Shown here: piece after piece, positions 1-8,358 of the stretch
Position numbering within the stretch: the stretch's first letter is position 1
How the letters are laid out: each line of letters opens with the position of its first letter
From: Bacteroidaceae bacterium
GTDB taxonomy: Bacteria > Bacteroidota > Bacteroidia > Bacteroidales > Bacteroidaceae
Assembly: GCA_017548075.1 (NCBI GenBank)
Contig: JAFYNL010000024.1
Span: 62,001 to 126,000, forward strand
DNA: 64,000 nucleotides
Direction: 5' to 3'
Position numbers and translations under genes: made by a program
The notes under the pieces: model-generated
What the model was told of the DNA's origin: nothing
Database searches by the model: none
What the model saw: the letters and a program-made list of their open reading frames with translations, nothing else

Positions 1-2
1 TG

Positions 3-10
3 CAAAATTA
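3..10 (-). promoter_or_regulatory. possible divergent promoter leaving the window
   Basis: On the minus strand this reads TAATTTTG, matching the Bacteroidetes -7 element TAnnTTTG. It would drive a gene lying to the left of the window. No clear -33 TTTG partner is visible, so support is weak. Confidence 0.3.
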
Positions 11-54
11 CAAAGAAAAATGTAAAAAGTGTTCATAGTTCACGAAAAAAACGT

Positions 55-62
55 TATATTTG
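55..62 (+). promoter_or_regulatory. -7 element for the metallopeptidase gene
   Basis: TATATTTG matches TAnnTTTG and lies about 35 nt before the start codon at 98. The -33 position has no perfect TTTG. Confidence 0.5.
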
Positions 63-97
63 CAGACGAAACACCTAAACTTTAAACTTATATACCT

Positions 98-970
98 ATG
101 AAACTAACAGGAAGAAGAGAAAGCACGAATGTGGACGATCGTCGTGGAATGACCGCTGCCAAGGCTGGCGGCGTCGGCATCGTCGGCATCATCATTGCCC
201 TTATTATGACATTCATGTCGAAGGGCAGCCTTAACATTGCCGACCTCATCAGTTTGGCTCCCGAAATGATGGGAAACGTCACGGAACAGGCTGAAGGCGG
301 TCGCGAGTTTACTGAAGAAGAGCAGGCTCTTGCAACCTTCTCCAAGCAGATTCTTGCAGGCACGGAAGATGTGTGGGAAGAGCAGTTCAAGAAGATCGGA
401 CGCACCTACGAACCTCCCAAAATGGTGCTCTACACGGGAAGTGTGAAGACAGGTTGCGGTAACGGTTCCGCAAGCATGGGCCCCTTCTATTGCTCAGCCG
501 ATCAATGCCTCTACATCGACCTCTCGTTCTTCACCTCTATGAAGCAGCAACTCGGTGCTGACGGCGATTTTGCTTATGCTTATGTGATTGCTCACGAGGT
601 AGGTCACCACGTGGAATACCTGCTTGGCACACTCGGAAAAGTGCATCAGCAAATGTCGAAACTCAGCTCTACCGAAGCCAACAAACTGAGTGTGCGCCTC
701 GAACTCCTTGCCGACTTCTATGCAGGCGTTTGGGCTTATCACGACAACAAGATGTTCGGAAGCATCGAAGACGGCGACCTCGAGGAAGCCATTCGTTGTG
801 CGCAAGTCATCGGCGACAACTACTTGCAGGAGAAGGCTCGCGGTTATTCTCAGCCCGAGACCTTTACTCATGGCACGAGCAAGCAGCGCATGAAATGGCT
901 GAAACTCGGTCTCCAGACAGGCGACATCACGAAGGGCACAACCTTCCAATGCAGCGACGCCGAACTCTAA
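98..970 (+). CDS. membrane-anchored neutral zinc metallopeptidase (YpfJ/KPN_02809 family)
   Basis: The 290-residue protein has one N-terminal membrane segment (about residues 24-40) and a zinc-binding HEVGH motif at residues 166-170. A short basic N-terminus, a GCGNGSASMGPFYC stretch at about 119-132 and the downstream LELLADFYAGVWA segment are typical of the YpfJ-like neutral zinc metallopeptidases. The length fits the family. It is expected to be anchored in the inner membrane with the catalytic domain outside the cytoplasm; substrates are not known for the family. The next gene begins 3 nt after its stop, so the two are probably cotranscribed. Confidence 0.9.
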   Translation: MKLTGRRESTNVDDRRGMTAAKAGGVGIVGIIIALIMTFMSKGSLNIADLISLAPEMMGNVTEQAEGGREFTEEEQALATFSKQILAGTEDVWEEQFKKIGRTYEPPKMVLYTGSVKTGCGNGSASMGPFYCSADQCLYIDLSFFTSMKQQLGADGDFAYAYVIAHEVGHHVEYLLGTLGKVHQQMSKLSSTEANKLSVRLELLADFYAGVWAYHDNKMFGSIEDGDLEEAIRCAQVIGDNYLQEKARGYSQPETFTHGTSKQRMKWLKLGLQTGDITKGTTFQCSDAEL

Positions 971-973
971 ACG

Positions 974-1729
974 ATGAAGATAGGCGATAAGGTTCGCTTC
1001 CTCTCCGAAGTAGGAGGAGGCAGAGTCGTTGGCTTTCAAGGGAAAAACATCGTTCTTGTGGAAGACGAGGACGGTTTCGACATTCCTATGCAGGTGCGCG
1101 ATGTGGTAGTTATCGATAGCGATGATTACGACATCAGCAAGGTCAATCCTCTAGAAAAGAAAAAGCCTCTTCCCGCCTCAGCCACCCAAGCGAGGGAACA
1201 GGAAGAGCCTGAAGAGAAGCCTGTTACGTTCAAGCCGAAGCCTCTCGAAAGGCGTGAAGGTGAGCGACTTAACCTCTATCTCTCCTTCTTGCCCGACGAT
1301 GTGAAGGAAATCTCCAGCACAGGCTTTGAGTCGTACCTCGTGAACGACAGCAACTACTACATGCAAGTCTCGTTGATGAGTGCGGAAGGTGCGAGTTGGA
1401 AGCTGCGTTTCTGCGGCATTATAGAACCTAACAGCAAACTTTTTGTCGAAGCGTTCGACCGTTCGCAAGTCAACGACCTTGAGCGTCTTTGCGTGCAAAC
1501 CATCGCTTGGAAGCAGGATAAACCCTTCACGTTGAAGCCTGCCTTGACAACCGAACTTCGCCTCAACCTGACGAAGTTCTATAAATTACACATCTTCCGC
1601 CCAAATGAGTTCTTTAACGAACCTAATTGGACGGAAGATGTTATTCGTGACGACAAGCCTGTTCGCAACGTTTATGTGGATGCCGAACAGGTGAAAGAAG
1701 CGCTTAACTCTTCGTGTCGCCAAACTTAG
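974..1729 (+). CDS. DUF2027 protein lacking the usual C-terminal Smr domain
   Basis: The first 50 residues (MKIGDKVRFLSEVGGGRVVG and following) are the conserved N-terminus of Bacteroidales DUF2027 proteins, often labelled MutS2-related. The middle part, with the ESYLVNDSNYY and RLCVQTIAWKQDKPF stretches, also matches that family. Relatives I recall are about 340-360 residues and end in an Smr domain with DLH and HGKG motifs. This protein stops at residue 251, right after the NVYVDAEQVKEAL segment, and its last 26 bp overlap the convergent guanylyltransferase gene. The Smr part is therefore absent rather than hidden in another frame. Its role is unknown; loss of Smr would remove any nuclease activity. 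Confidence 0.85.
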   Translation: MKIGDKVRFLSEVGGGRVVGFQGKNIVLVEDEDGFDIPMQVRDVVVIDSDDYDISKVNPLEKKKPLPASATQAREQEEPEEKPVTFKPKPLERREGERLNLYLSFLPDDVKEISSTGFESYLVNDSNYYMQVSLMSAEGASWKLRFCGIIEPNSKLFVEAFDRSQVNDLERLCVQTIAWKQDKPFTLKPALTTELRLNLTKFYKLHIFRPNEFFNEPNWTEDVIRDDKPVRNVYVDAEQVKEALNSSCRQT

Positions 1730-2780
1730 TGTCCGTGTGCATGCGACGCATTGCTGCGACATCTTGGCGCGGACAAATCATGAGGAACTCTCCTTCCTCT
1801 GCAATCACGTAGTCTTTTAAGCCTTTAACGACGGCCGTGTGACCTTTCGGAAGGCGGATGATGTTGCCCGAACACTCGTAGAGATAGGCGTCGGTGTTGA
1901 GCAGGACATTGCCTTCGGCGTCGCTTGGCGCGTCTTCTCCGAGGCTTGCCCAAGTACCTATGTCGGCCCAACCGAAGTGTCCGCGCTGCACATAAACGTG
2001 TTCGCTTCGTTCCAAGATGCTGACGTCCATGTTGTAATTAGGCAGGACGTTGAAACTTTCAGGTACGAGTTTCGGGTCGGCACTCTCGGCTTCTGCCATC
2101 ATTTTGGGAATCTCCACTCGGTATTCTGGCACAAGTTGGAAGAGATTGTCGAGCATAACCCTTGTGTTGAAACACAATAAACCTGTGTTCCACAGGAAGT
2201 TACCTTCTTGCAGGAAGATGTTGGCAAACTCGGCATCGGGTTTCTCGGTAAACGACTTGACAGGGAAAATGTCGTGACTCAACGACTTATCATCGTTCAT
2301 TTGGATGTAGCCGTAACCCGTTTCAGGTCGTGAAGGCGTGATGCCCATCACGAGAAGTCCGTCGTTTTCGCTAACGAAGTTTAGTCCGTCAAGCACATCT
2401 TCTTTGTATTGTTCCTCTTTCAGGATGATTTGGTCGGAAGGGGTTACGAACAGCGTTGACTGAGGATTCTGCTTTGCAATGAAGACAGAACCCCAAGCCA
2501 CAGCTGCCAAAGTTCCTCTACGCAACGGCTCTTCCAAGATGTGCATGTCGTCCACCTCGGGCAATTGCTCATAAACGAGCGGCAGATAAGCCACGTTTGT
2601 GCTGACGTAGATGTGCGAAGGATCGATGAACTTCGCAACTCTATCGTACGTCTGTTGCAGCAGAGTTCGACCTGTTCCAAACAGATCGAGGAACTGTTTA
2701 GGCTTGACAGTTCGGCTGATAGGCCAGAGTCGAGTTCCGTTGCCTCCAGCCAAGATGAGACAATATTTGTTGTCTGCCAT
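1704..2780 (-). CDS. mannose-1-phosphate guanylyltransferase
   Basis: This 358-residue enzyme makes GDP-mannose from mannose 1-phosphate and GTP, feeding capsule, LPS and glycoprotein synthesis. The nucleotidyltransferase signature LILAGGNGTRLWPISR is at residues 8-23, followed by PKQFLDL, and the FVTPSDQII and FTEKPDAEFA motifs are in place. There is no C-terminal isomerase domain, so it is the short monofunctional form. It is the last gene of the greA-HIT-SGNH-guanylyltransferase run, 8 nt after the SGNH gene, and its 3' end overlaps the convergent DUF2027 gene. Confidence 0.93.
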   Translation of the reverse strand: MADNKYCLILAGGNGTRLWPISRTVKPKQFLDLFGTGRTLLQQTYDRVAKFIDPSHIYVSTNVAYLPLVYEQLPEVDDMHILEEPLRRGTLAAVAWGSVFIAKQNPQSTLFVTPSDQIILKEEQYKEDVLDGLNFVSENDGLLVMGITPSRPETGYGYIQMNDDKSLSHDIFPVKSFTEKPDAEFANIFLQEGNFLWNTGLLCFNTRVMLDNLFQLVPEYRVEIPKMMAEAESADPKLVPESFNVLPNYNMDVSILERSEHVYVQRGHFGWADIGTWASLGEDAPSDAEGNVLLNTDAYLYECSGNIIRLPKGHTAVVKGLKDYVIAEEGEFLMICPRQDVAAMRRMHTDTKFGDTKS

Positions 2781-2788
2781 GAGAATGA

Positions 2789-3481
2789 TTAGCGCAGTTT
2801 CTTAATGACGGGCAGCAGGAAGCTCTCCATAACTGCATAACCGTCGGCATTGGGATGCACGCCAGGGTTGTCGTTAGCCAGTTCTGCCTTCATGGCTGTG
2901 CCGTCAGCATTAACCATAGCGCTGAAGTAGTCGACGTAGGGAATCTTGTTTGCCTTAGCATAAGCCTGAACGCGAGCGTTGAGCTTGCGAATCTTATCCA
3001 TTGCATCGGTGATAGACGGATGCCAACTGAAACCGGCTGCAGGAAGGCAACTGGTAAGGATAACCTTGCACTTGTGGAAGCGTGCCAACTCGACCATCGA
3101 GAGAACATTGCCGTAAGTCAGGTCTTCGTTGTATTCGCCGGTATTCTCTGCAACGTCGTTTGTGCCGTAGTTGATGACAACGACTTTAGGCTGCAGGTTG
3201 ATGACGTCCTCGCGGAAACGGAGAAGGAACTGATAAGAAGTCTGTCCGCCAATGCCGCGACCGATGAGATTGTTGTCCTTGAAGAACTCGGGACGAGTGC
3301 GAGGCCAACCATCGGTAATGGAGTTACCCATCAAAACGACACGCTTCTCGCCCTTTGCAGGAGCGCCAAGTTCCTTGTTAGCGCCAGCGTAGCGCTTCCA
3401 GTTAGCGAATTCATGTTTCTGTGCTTGAGCGCCAAGAGCAATGCAGAGCAAAGCTACGGCTGCGATAATTCTAGTCTTCAT
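2789..3481 (-). CDS. secreted SGNH/GDSL-family hydrolase
   Basis: The 230-residue protein starts with a signal peptide ending at about residue 20 (AQA). SGNH blocks are clear: GNSITDG with the nucleophile Ser54, Gly in GRGIGGQTS, NYGTND with Asn108, and GVHPNADGY with His209. The Asp usually three residues before that His is Pro206 here, with Asp204 nearby. It probably removes acyl groups from sugars or lipids in the periplasm or at the surface. It follows the HIT gene by 26 nt in the greA operon. Confidence 0.85.
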   Translation of the reverse strand: MKTRIIAAVALLCIALGAQAQKHEFANWKRYAGANKELGAPAKGEKRVVLMGNSITDGWPRTRPEFFKDNNLIGRGIGGQTSYQFLLRFREDVINLQPKVVVINYGTNDVAENTGEYNEDLTYGNVLSMVELARFHKCKVILTSCLPAAGFSWHPSITDAMDKIRKLNARVQAYAKANKIPYVDYFSAMVNADGTAMKAELANDNPGVHPNADGYAVMESFLLPVIKKLR

Positions 3482-3507
3482 AGTTGTATTTTGTTTAGTT
3501 GTTTAGT

Positions 3508-3900
3508 TTATAGTTCCTTTCGAATACTCTCGGCAATTTGCTCGAATTCTTCGGGAGAAAGTGTGAGGTGAGGGTTTGTAAAGCGCATATCTGCCTCACT
3601 TTGCATGGGAACAAGGTGGATGTGAGCATGAGGAACCTCAAGTCCGAGCACGCATTGTCCCACCTTTACGCAAGGAATGGCCTTTTTGATAGCCTTTGCC
3701 ACCTTCTTCGCAAACACTTGAAGTCCAGCAAGTTCGTCATCTTCGAGGTCGAAGATGTAATCCACTTCTCGCTTAGGAATCACGAGGGTATGACCCTTTT
3801 GAAGAGGGCTGATGTCGAGGAAAGCATAGTAGCGCTCGTCCTCAGCAATCTTGTAGCTTGGAATTTCACCTGCTACGATACGGGAAAAGATGCTTGCCAT
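3508..3900 (-). CDS. HIT-family nucleotide hydrolase
   Basis: The 130-residue protein carries the histidine triad motif HAHIHLVPM near residue 91 and the N-terminal IFSRIVAGEIPSYKI stretch of the HinT-like branch. HIT proteins hydrolyse nucleoside phosphoramidates or related dinucleotides in the cytoplasm. It lies 8 nt downstream of greA and is very likely cotranscribed with it. Confidence 0.92.
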   Translation of the reverse strand: MASIFSRIVAGEIPSYKIAEDERYYAFLDISPLQKGHTLVIPKREVDYIFDLEDDELAGLQVFAKKVAKAIKKAIPCVKVGQCVLGLEVPHAHIHLVPMQSEADMRFTNPHLTLSPEEFEQIAESIRKEL

Positions 3901-3908
3901 AATCGTTT

Positions 3909-4376
3909 TTAATCAAAATTGATGCTCATTACTTCGAGTTGAATGGTACCTTGAGGCACTTTAATCTCGGCAATGTCGCCAACCTTCTTGCCGAGCAAAC
4001 CCTTTGCAATTGGGGTTTCCACGCTGATTTTACCAGAACGGAGGTCTGCTTCTGTTGCGCTGACGATAGTGTATTTCATCGTCATCTTGTTCTTTACGTT
4101 GCGCAGTTCGACTGTAGAAAGGATTTGAACTGTGCTGGTGTCGAGGTGAGTTGTGTCAATAATCTTTGCCTCGATAATAGTTTTCTTGAGCAGAGCTATC
4201 TCAGTCTCGAGTTTGCCTTGCCATTCTTTTGCAGCATCATATTCAGCATTTTCCGACAGATCTCCCTTGTCGCGAGCCTCCGCTATTGCGGCACTTGCGG
4301 CGGGTCTGTCTATGCTTTCCATGTGTTGCAGCTTTGCTACGAGCTCGTCGTAGCCTTTTTGTGTCATGTAAGCCAT
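3909..4376 (-). CDS. greA: transcription elongation factor GreA
   Basis: The 155-residue protein has the GreA coiled-coil N-terminus (MTQKGYDELVAKLQHMESIDRP; DLSENAEYDAAKE) and the C-terminal FKBP-like part ending IAKGLLGKKVGDIAEIKVP. GreA binds the secondary channel of RNA polymerase and stimulates cleavage of backtracked RNA. It is the first gene of a four-gene operon and has a long leader from a promoter at about 4540. Confidence 0.96.
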   Translation of the reverse strand: MAYMTQKGYDELVAKLQHMESIDRPAASAAIAEARDKGDLSENAEYDAAKEWQGKLETEIALLKKTIIEAKIIDTTHLDTSTVQILSTVELRNVKNKMTMKYTIVSATEADLRSGKISVETPIAKGLLGKKVGDIAEIKVPQGTIQLEVMSINFD

Positions 4377-4667
4377 TAATAATATGTTTTAGTTATACAT
4401 TATCTATTTTATAATATGGCGGCAAGCGGGAGCGGACGAGGAACGTTTCTTTCCTTCAGCGAAGCACGAAAAAAAAGAAGAATCCCGACCGTTCAAGTCG
4501 GAACCCTTGTCCTTTTCCTGTTTTTTATGTTGCCGAATGCAAAGTTAGGGATTTTTTCCTATACTGCAAACATTTTGGCAGAAAAATTCACCACTTTGCG
4601 TAAATTCCCTCCTCTCTAGTTGTGCGAAATCTCCTTTTTCTGTCCTAAAAGTCCTCAGACTCGTGTT
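4377..4667. other. greA leader and gap to dprA
   Basis: This 291-bp gap holds the greA promoter (4540-4547, minus) and about 155 nt of greA leader. The leader contains a short hairpin with CCGAC/GTCGG arms at 4487-4503 and a GC-rich patch around 4417-4445. The part beyond the promoter (to 4667) is AT-rich with no convincing ORF. Confidence 0.6.
4540..4547 (-). promoter_or_regulatory. greA operon promoter -7 element
   Basis: The minus strand reads TAACTTTG, an exact TAnnTTTG match followed by C. It gives a leader of about 155 nt before greA. Confidence 0.6.
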
Positions 4668-5795
4668 TCATCGACGGATTTTATACTTTCCTCCGACTAA
4701 CATTTGAACTGCTCCTTTCATTTCGAGCGAGAAAAGGAGGCTCGAGAGCTGACCTACAGGAATATTCGTCTCTACTGAAAGAACGTTGATTTGCTTGCTA
4801 TCGTCCTTTGCGAGGGCTTTCAAGACGATTTGCTCTTCTTCCGAGAAGTCTGCAAACAGTTCTTGTTGAATGCCTTCGGAAAGTTGTTTCTTATGTTGAA
4901 TATCGTCTGTCCACCCCATAGCCAAGCAGAAATCTTCGGCTCCAGTCAACAAAGTGGCGCAGTTCGAAAAGATGAGTTTGTTGCATCCAGACGAGTGAGA
5001 ATCGAAGATGCGACCTGGAAAAGCCCAAACTTGTCTGTCGTAACTCAAGGCAATATCTGCGGTAATGAGGGAACCGCCTTTAGTCGCGCTTTCCACCACA
5101 ATTACTGCATCCGAAATGCCTGCCACGATTCGATTGCGTTGCACGAAGAATCGTTTGTCAATCGGAGTTCCCGACATAAGTTCAGTCAGCAAGCCGCCTT
5201 GACTGACCATCTGTTTTGCAGTCTCTCGATGAAGACGCGGATAGATCTGATCGAGGCCGTGAGCAAGAACGCCAACAGTCTCCAAACCCTCTTCCAAAGC
5301 AGCCTGATGGCAGTTTACATCTACGCCGTAAGCCAATCCGCTCACAACGATTGCATCAGGGCAAAGACGCTTCAAATCCTGAACAAACGAGCGACAAAGG
5401 TCCTTTCCATAGTTCGTAATCTGTCGCGTTCCCACCATACTTACTATGTGTCGACTGTTGAGATTGGTCGTTCCGCGATAGTAAAGCAGGACAGGAGCAT
5501 CCGAACAACCTCGAAGTCGCTCAGGATAAGCTTCGTCGTTGATGCCCAAACATTCGATTTTCCCTTTTCGGCAGAACTCCAACTCCTCTTCAGCTCGAGC
5601 CAAGAAATTGCAAAAATTGCCCATTCCATCGAGAAATTTCTTGGATGCAGACGGCAAAACTTGCTTCAAATCTTTGCGATTTTCGTAGATAGCCGAAGCC
5701 GAACCCAGCTCATCAATCAGTAAATGCAGGTTTGTGAGGCTGAGCGAAGGCACTTGCGTGAGTGCCATCAAGTATAGAGTTTCCTGCTCGGTCAT
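4668..5795 (-). CDS. dprA: DNA-processing protein DprA
   Basis: The 375-residue protein has the DprA Rossmann core: SMVGTRQITNYG, VVSGLAYGVDVNCHQAAL, GVLAHGLDQIYP, and ESATKGGSLITADIAL. It has an N-terminal helical part and a C-terminal winged-helix-like DprA domain. DprA loads RecA onto single-stranded DNA taken up in transformation. Its ATG overlaps the stop of the thioesterase gene (ATGA), so the two are translationally coupled. Confidence 0.93.
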   Translation of the reverse strand: MTEQETLYLMALTQVPSLSLTNLHLLIDELGSASAIYENRKDLKQVLPSASKKFLDGMGNFCNFLARAEEELEFCRKGKIECLGINDEAYPERLRGCSDAPVLLYYRGTTNLNSRHIVSMVGTRQITNYGKDLCRSFVQDLKRLCPDAIVVSGLAYGVDVNCHQAALEEGLETVGVLAHGLDQIYPRLHRETAKQMVSQGGLLTELMSGTPIDKRFFVQRNRIVAGISDAVIVVESATKGGSLITADIALSYDRQVWAFPGRIFDSHSSGCNKLIFSNCATLLTGAEDFCLAMGWTDDIQHKKQLSEGIQQELFADFSEEEQIVLKALAKDDSKQINVLSVETNIPVGQLSSLLFSLEMKGAVQMLVGGKYKIRR

Positions 5796-6199
5796 GTTTC
5801 CGAATAGTATGGTATCAGCTTGTCTTCCAGCTCTTTACAACGACTTAACTTGCCGTCGACGAGACATACTGTATCGACTTTTCCTCTTGCAACCAGCTTC
5901 ATATCGCTGATTCGATAAATGTCTTGATGGAACACATAACGGACGCCTTCCTGCTTGATATTGAGACAAGAGAGGAATTCGTCGCGGCTTCGAAGCGGAC
6001 TCTTGTAGGCAATCGTGATTCGAGCCACAACTGCATCAATTCCACGACTGTGCATATCGGCAAAACTGATGCCTGCTTCGAGCAGAAATTCGTGCCGAGT
6101 ATGCTCCATATAATGCTGATAATTAGCGTTGTTGACGATTCCTTCGAGGTCGCATTCGTAGTCGCGAACCTTCATCTTCAATTCGTAAGCGTATTTCAT
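5792..6199 (-). CDS. hotdog-fold acyl-CoA thioesterase (4HBT family)
   Basis: The 135-residue protein carries the 4-hydroxybenzoyl-CoA thioesterase signature, with Asp in YECDLEGIVNNANYQHYMEH, near residue 17. It most likely hydrolyses short acyl-CoA esters in the cytoplasm. It lies between a DUF2851 gene and dprA on the same strand. The whole 86-bp gap upstream is occupied by a 22-bp repeat array that reaches almost to its start codon. Confidence 0.88.
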   Translation of the reverse strand: MKYAYELKMKVRDYECDLEGIVNNANYQHYMEHTRHEFLLEAGISFADMHSRGIDAVVARITIAYKSPLRSRDEFLSCLNIKQEGVRYVFHQDIYRISDMKLVARGKVDTVCLVDGKLSRCKELEDKLIPYYSET

Positions 6200-6218
6200 T
6201 TCTTCAGTTGTTTTTCCA

Positions 6219-6328
6219 TTACTCTAGTGTCGTTCGTAAAGTTAACGTGTTACGATTGCGATTTTAACGAGTTAAGTTTGCAAAGTTAACGTGTTATGTT
6301 TGCCATCGTAACTGGGGTTGTTTGAGAA
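6219..6328. repeat. 22-bp TAACNNGTTA array, copy A
   Basis: Dyad cores are at 6243-6252, 6265-6274 and 6287-6296, each 22 bp apart, followed by a terminal TAACTGGGG unit at about 6309. A degenerate unit precedes 6241. The array fills the gap between the DUF2851 stop and the thioesterase start and also encodes the last residues of the DUF2851 protein. Confidence 0.9.
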
Positions 6329-7542
6329 CTACCTTTGAGGTATTCGTATCCGAACCTGCATCTCAGACAATCTATTCTGTCGCAATATTGGCGTTTAAGC
6401 TGTATAAGTGCCTGACTATCAGCGGCTGAGGTGACTTCCAAACCACACTCTTTCCATTGACGAAGGATGTAGTTGTTCTCGGCAGGAAGTTCCTCCAAGA
6501 GTCGGCAAGCACGCTGGCAAATCTCCTCATCGCTGATGTGTCGACCATAAGCAAAGAGCAAAGGCACCACAGTATTGATGATGAGCAACCTTCTACTTGC
6601 AGCCGTCATTCCCTTGACTTCCAGGCACTTCTGCAACTCTTCCACGCTTTTCGCCTCTAAAAGTTTGCTCATCTGTGCTTTCCCACTATGGTAGAGTTCC
6701 GCGATTTGCAGGATTCGCATGAAAGGGAAATTGCGAGGGCGAGTCCGCAGAAAACGCCAATCTGCCCTTTCCATCGAGTCTCCAAGACTGAATTTGTGTT
6801 TCAGGAAGTTGAACTCTTGCTGGAGTTCCAATACCTCTTGCTCGCTCCTAACTGCCTGAACCTCAGCGATAAGGCCCGCCATTCCGAGGAAGAGAGCCTC
6901 TATTTGGAACAGGTTGTCGCGATGTTTTCCTGCCGCCGAAAGCGGAATTCGCATGGCCCAACGCTCGAAAGCATCTCCATTAAGACCAAAGCCGAAACTC
7001 CTGCTCAAAGTCACAAAAGTGGCTCGTTCCCAATCGCCCCCAGTTCTTTCCGCTCTCGAGGTCACCAATTCCGACCTTTCCTTCAGCCTTTCAACGAGCA
7101 AAGCATCCATCCATTGATGCACTTTTATCGATGAAATCGAGGAAATTATGCGGTGACAACGAGGATAATCCTCAGTTTTCTGGAGCTCTTCATAACGGAG
7201 TCGGATGCTTTCAGGAATGTCGAGTTGAACCTGAGGAAGCGTCTTTCCCTCCTCTGTTTTCACCTCTCCGTCAATCTCTCCCACAACATGCAAGATAACA
7301 CTATTGTAGGCTGGATCGAGGTTGTGACTGTGTCTGTACCAATCCGACGAGCGAAGATGGACCTCGATATTGCCTGCCCAAACCGTCTTTCCCACTCGAA
7401 TCTTGGCATTAAAGAAGTCAGGGCCCTGATTGTGATTGTGCAAACCAGGGTCGATAACCTCAATCTCCTGCCCATCTTCTGTGGTGAGCGGTTTCAAAGG
7501 CAATATCTTGTGTTTCCAGACATAGTGGAGCAGCCTTTCCAT
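6286..7542 (-). CDS. DUF2851 family protein
   Basis: The 418-residue protein begins with the strongly conserved DUF2851 N-terminus (MERLLHYVWKHKIL, then DPGLHNHNQGPDFFNAKIR and GNIEVHLRSSDWYRH at about 31-68). Function of the family is unknown. The C-terminus keeps a four-Cys-like CDRIDCLRCRFGYEYLKG segment. The final residues (QTTPVTMANITR) and the TAA stop are encoded by the adjacent 22-bp repeat array, so the tail is probably recent and not conserved. It is first in a run with the thioesterase and dprA genes. Confidence 0.9.
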   Translation of the reverse strand: MERLLHYVWKHKILPLKPLTTEDGQEIEVIDPGLHNHNQGPDFFNAKIRVGKTVWAGNIEVHLRSSDWYRHSHNLDPAYNSVILHVVGEIDGEVKTEEGKTLPQVQLDIPESIRLRYEELQKTEDYPRCHRIISSISSIKVHQWMDALLVERLKERSELVTSRAERTGGDWERATFVTLSRSFGFGLNGDAFERWAMRIPLSAAGKHRDNLFQIEALFLGMAGLIAEVQAVRSEQEVLELQQEFNFLKHKFSLGDSMERADWRFLRTRPRNFPFMRILQIAELYHSGKAQMSKLLEAKSVEELQKCLEVKGMTAASRRLLIINTVVPLLFAYGRHISDEEICQRACRLLEELPAENNYILRQWKECGLEVTSAADSQALIQLKRQYCDRIDCLRCRFGYEYLKGSSQTTPVTMANITR

Positions 7543-7576
7543 CCTTATTTTGACTCCGTTAACTTATTTTGTGAAA

Positions 7577-7584
7577 CAAAAGTA
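7577..7584 (-). promoter_or_regulatory. promoter -7 element of the DUF2851-dprA operon
   Basis: The minus strand reads TACTTTTG, matching TAnnTTTG, 35 nt upstream of the DUF2851 start and back-to-back with the dapB promoter. Confidence 0.5.
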
Positions 7585-7606
7585 CGCAAAATTGGTCGAA
7601 AAGCAT

Positions 7607-7614
7607 TACTTTTG
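7607..7614 (+). promoter_or_regulatory. dapB operon promoter -7 element
   Basis: TACTTTTG followed by C matches TAnnTTTG; it lies 22 nt before the dapB ATG, giving a leader of roughly 15-20 nt. Confidence 0.6.
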
Positions 7615-7636
7615 CACGAGAAATATTATATAAGGT

Positions 7637-8353
7637 ATGAAAATAGCACTTATAGGGTACGGCAAGATGGGCCGTATGATTGAGGAAATCGCACTTTCGC
7701 GAGGTCATGAAATCGTCAGCATTATCGATATCGACAATCAAGACGAGTTCGAATCGGCCGCTTTTGCAAGTGCGGATGTCGCTATCGAGTTTACAACTCC
7801 TTGGACTGCCTACGATAATTACCTCAAGGCTTGGAAGGCAGGCGTAAAGGTGGTTAGCGGAAGTACAGGATGGATGAAGGATCATGAGGCTGAAGTCCGC
7901 AAAGCTTGTACTGATGAGGGCAAGACACTCTTTTGGGCAAGCAACTTTAGTGTGGGCGTAGCTATCTTTTCAGCAGTCAACAAATACTTGGCCAAGATCA
8001 TGAACGGCTTCGATCAGTATGATGTAAACCTCGTCGAAACGCATCATATTCACAAGCTCGATGCCCCTTCAGGAACGGCTATCACGCTTGCAGAACAGAT
8101 TGTGGAAAACCTCGACCGCAAGGAAAGTTGGGGACTTCACGAGACAAAACCAGGAGTTCTGCGCATTGATGATATTCGCCAAAAAGAAGTTCCAGGCATT
8201 CATACCATTACATATGATTCTCCAGAAGATATGATAACTATCACTCACGATGCCCACAATCGTCGTGGTTTTGCGATGGGAGCAGTCCTTGCAGCAGAAT
8301 ATACGGCTCAACACACAGGTTTGCTCACAATGTCCGACTTATTTAAATTCTAA
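7637..8353 (+). CDS. dapB: 4-hydroxy-tetrahydrodipicolinate reductase
   Basis: DapB reduces the product of DapA in the lysine/diaminopimelate pathway with NAD(P)H. The 238-residue protein has the GYGKMGRM nucleotide-binding loop at residues 7-14 and the catalytic VETHHIHKLDAPSGTA motif at about 134-149. It is somewhat shorter than the E. coli enzyme, as is usual in Bacteroidetes. lepB starts 5 nt after its stop; the dapB-lepB-WbqC order is one I recall from Bacteroidales. Confidence 0.95.
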   Translation: MKIALIGYGKMGRMIEEIALSRGHEIVSIIDIDNQDEFESAAFASADVAIEFTTPWTAYDNYLKAWKAGVKVVSGSTGWMKDHEAEVRKACTDEGKTLFWASNFSVGVAIFSAVNKYLAKIMNGFDQYDVNLVETHHIHKLDAPSGTAITLAEQIVENLDRKESWGLHETKPGVLRIDDIRQKEVPGIHTITYDSPEDMITITHDAHNRRGFAMGAVLAAEYTAQHTGLLTMSDLFKF

Positions 8354-8358
8354 AAGAT

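Noticed and set aside
1700..1730. GTCGCCAAACTTAGTG at the end of the DUF2027 gene as a repeat fragment
   Set aside because: It resembles an array word only by a few bases and also encodes the conserved end of the guanylyltransferase; chance is the simpler view.
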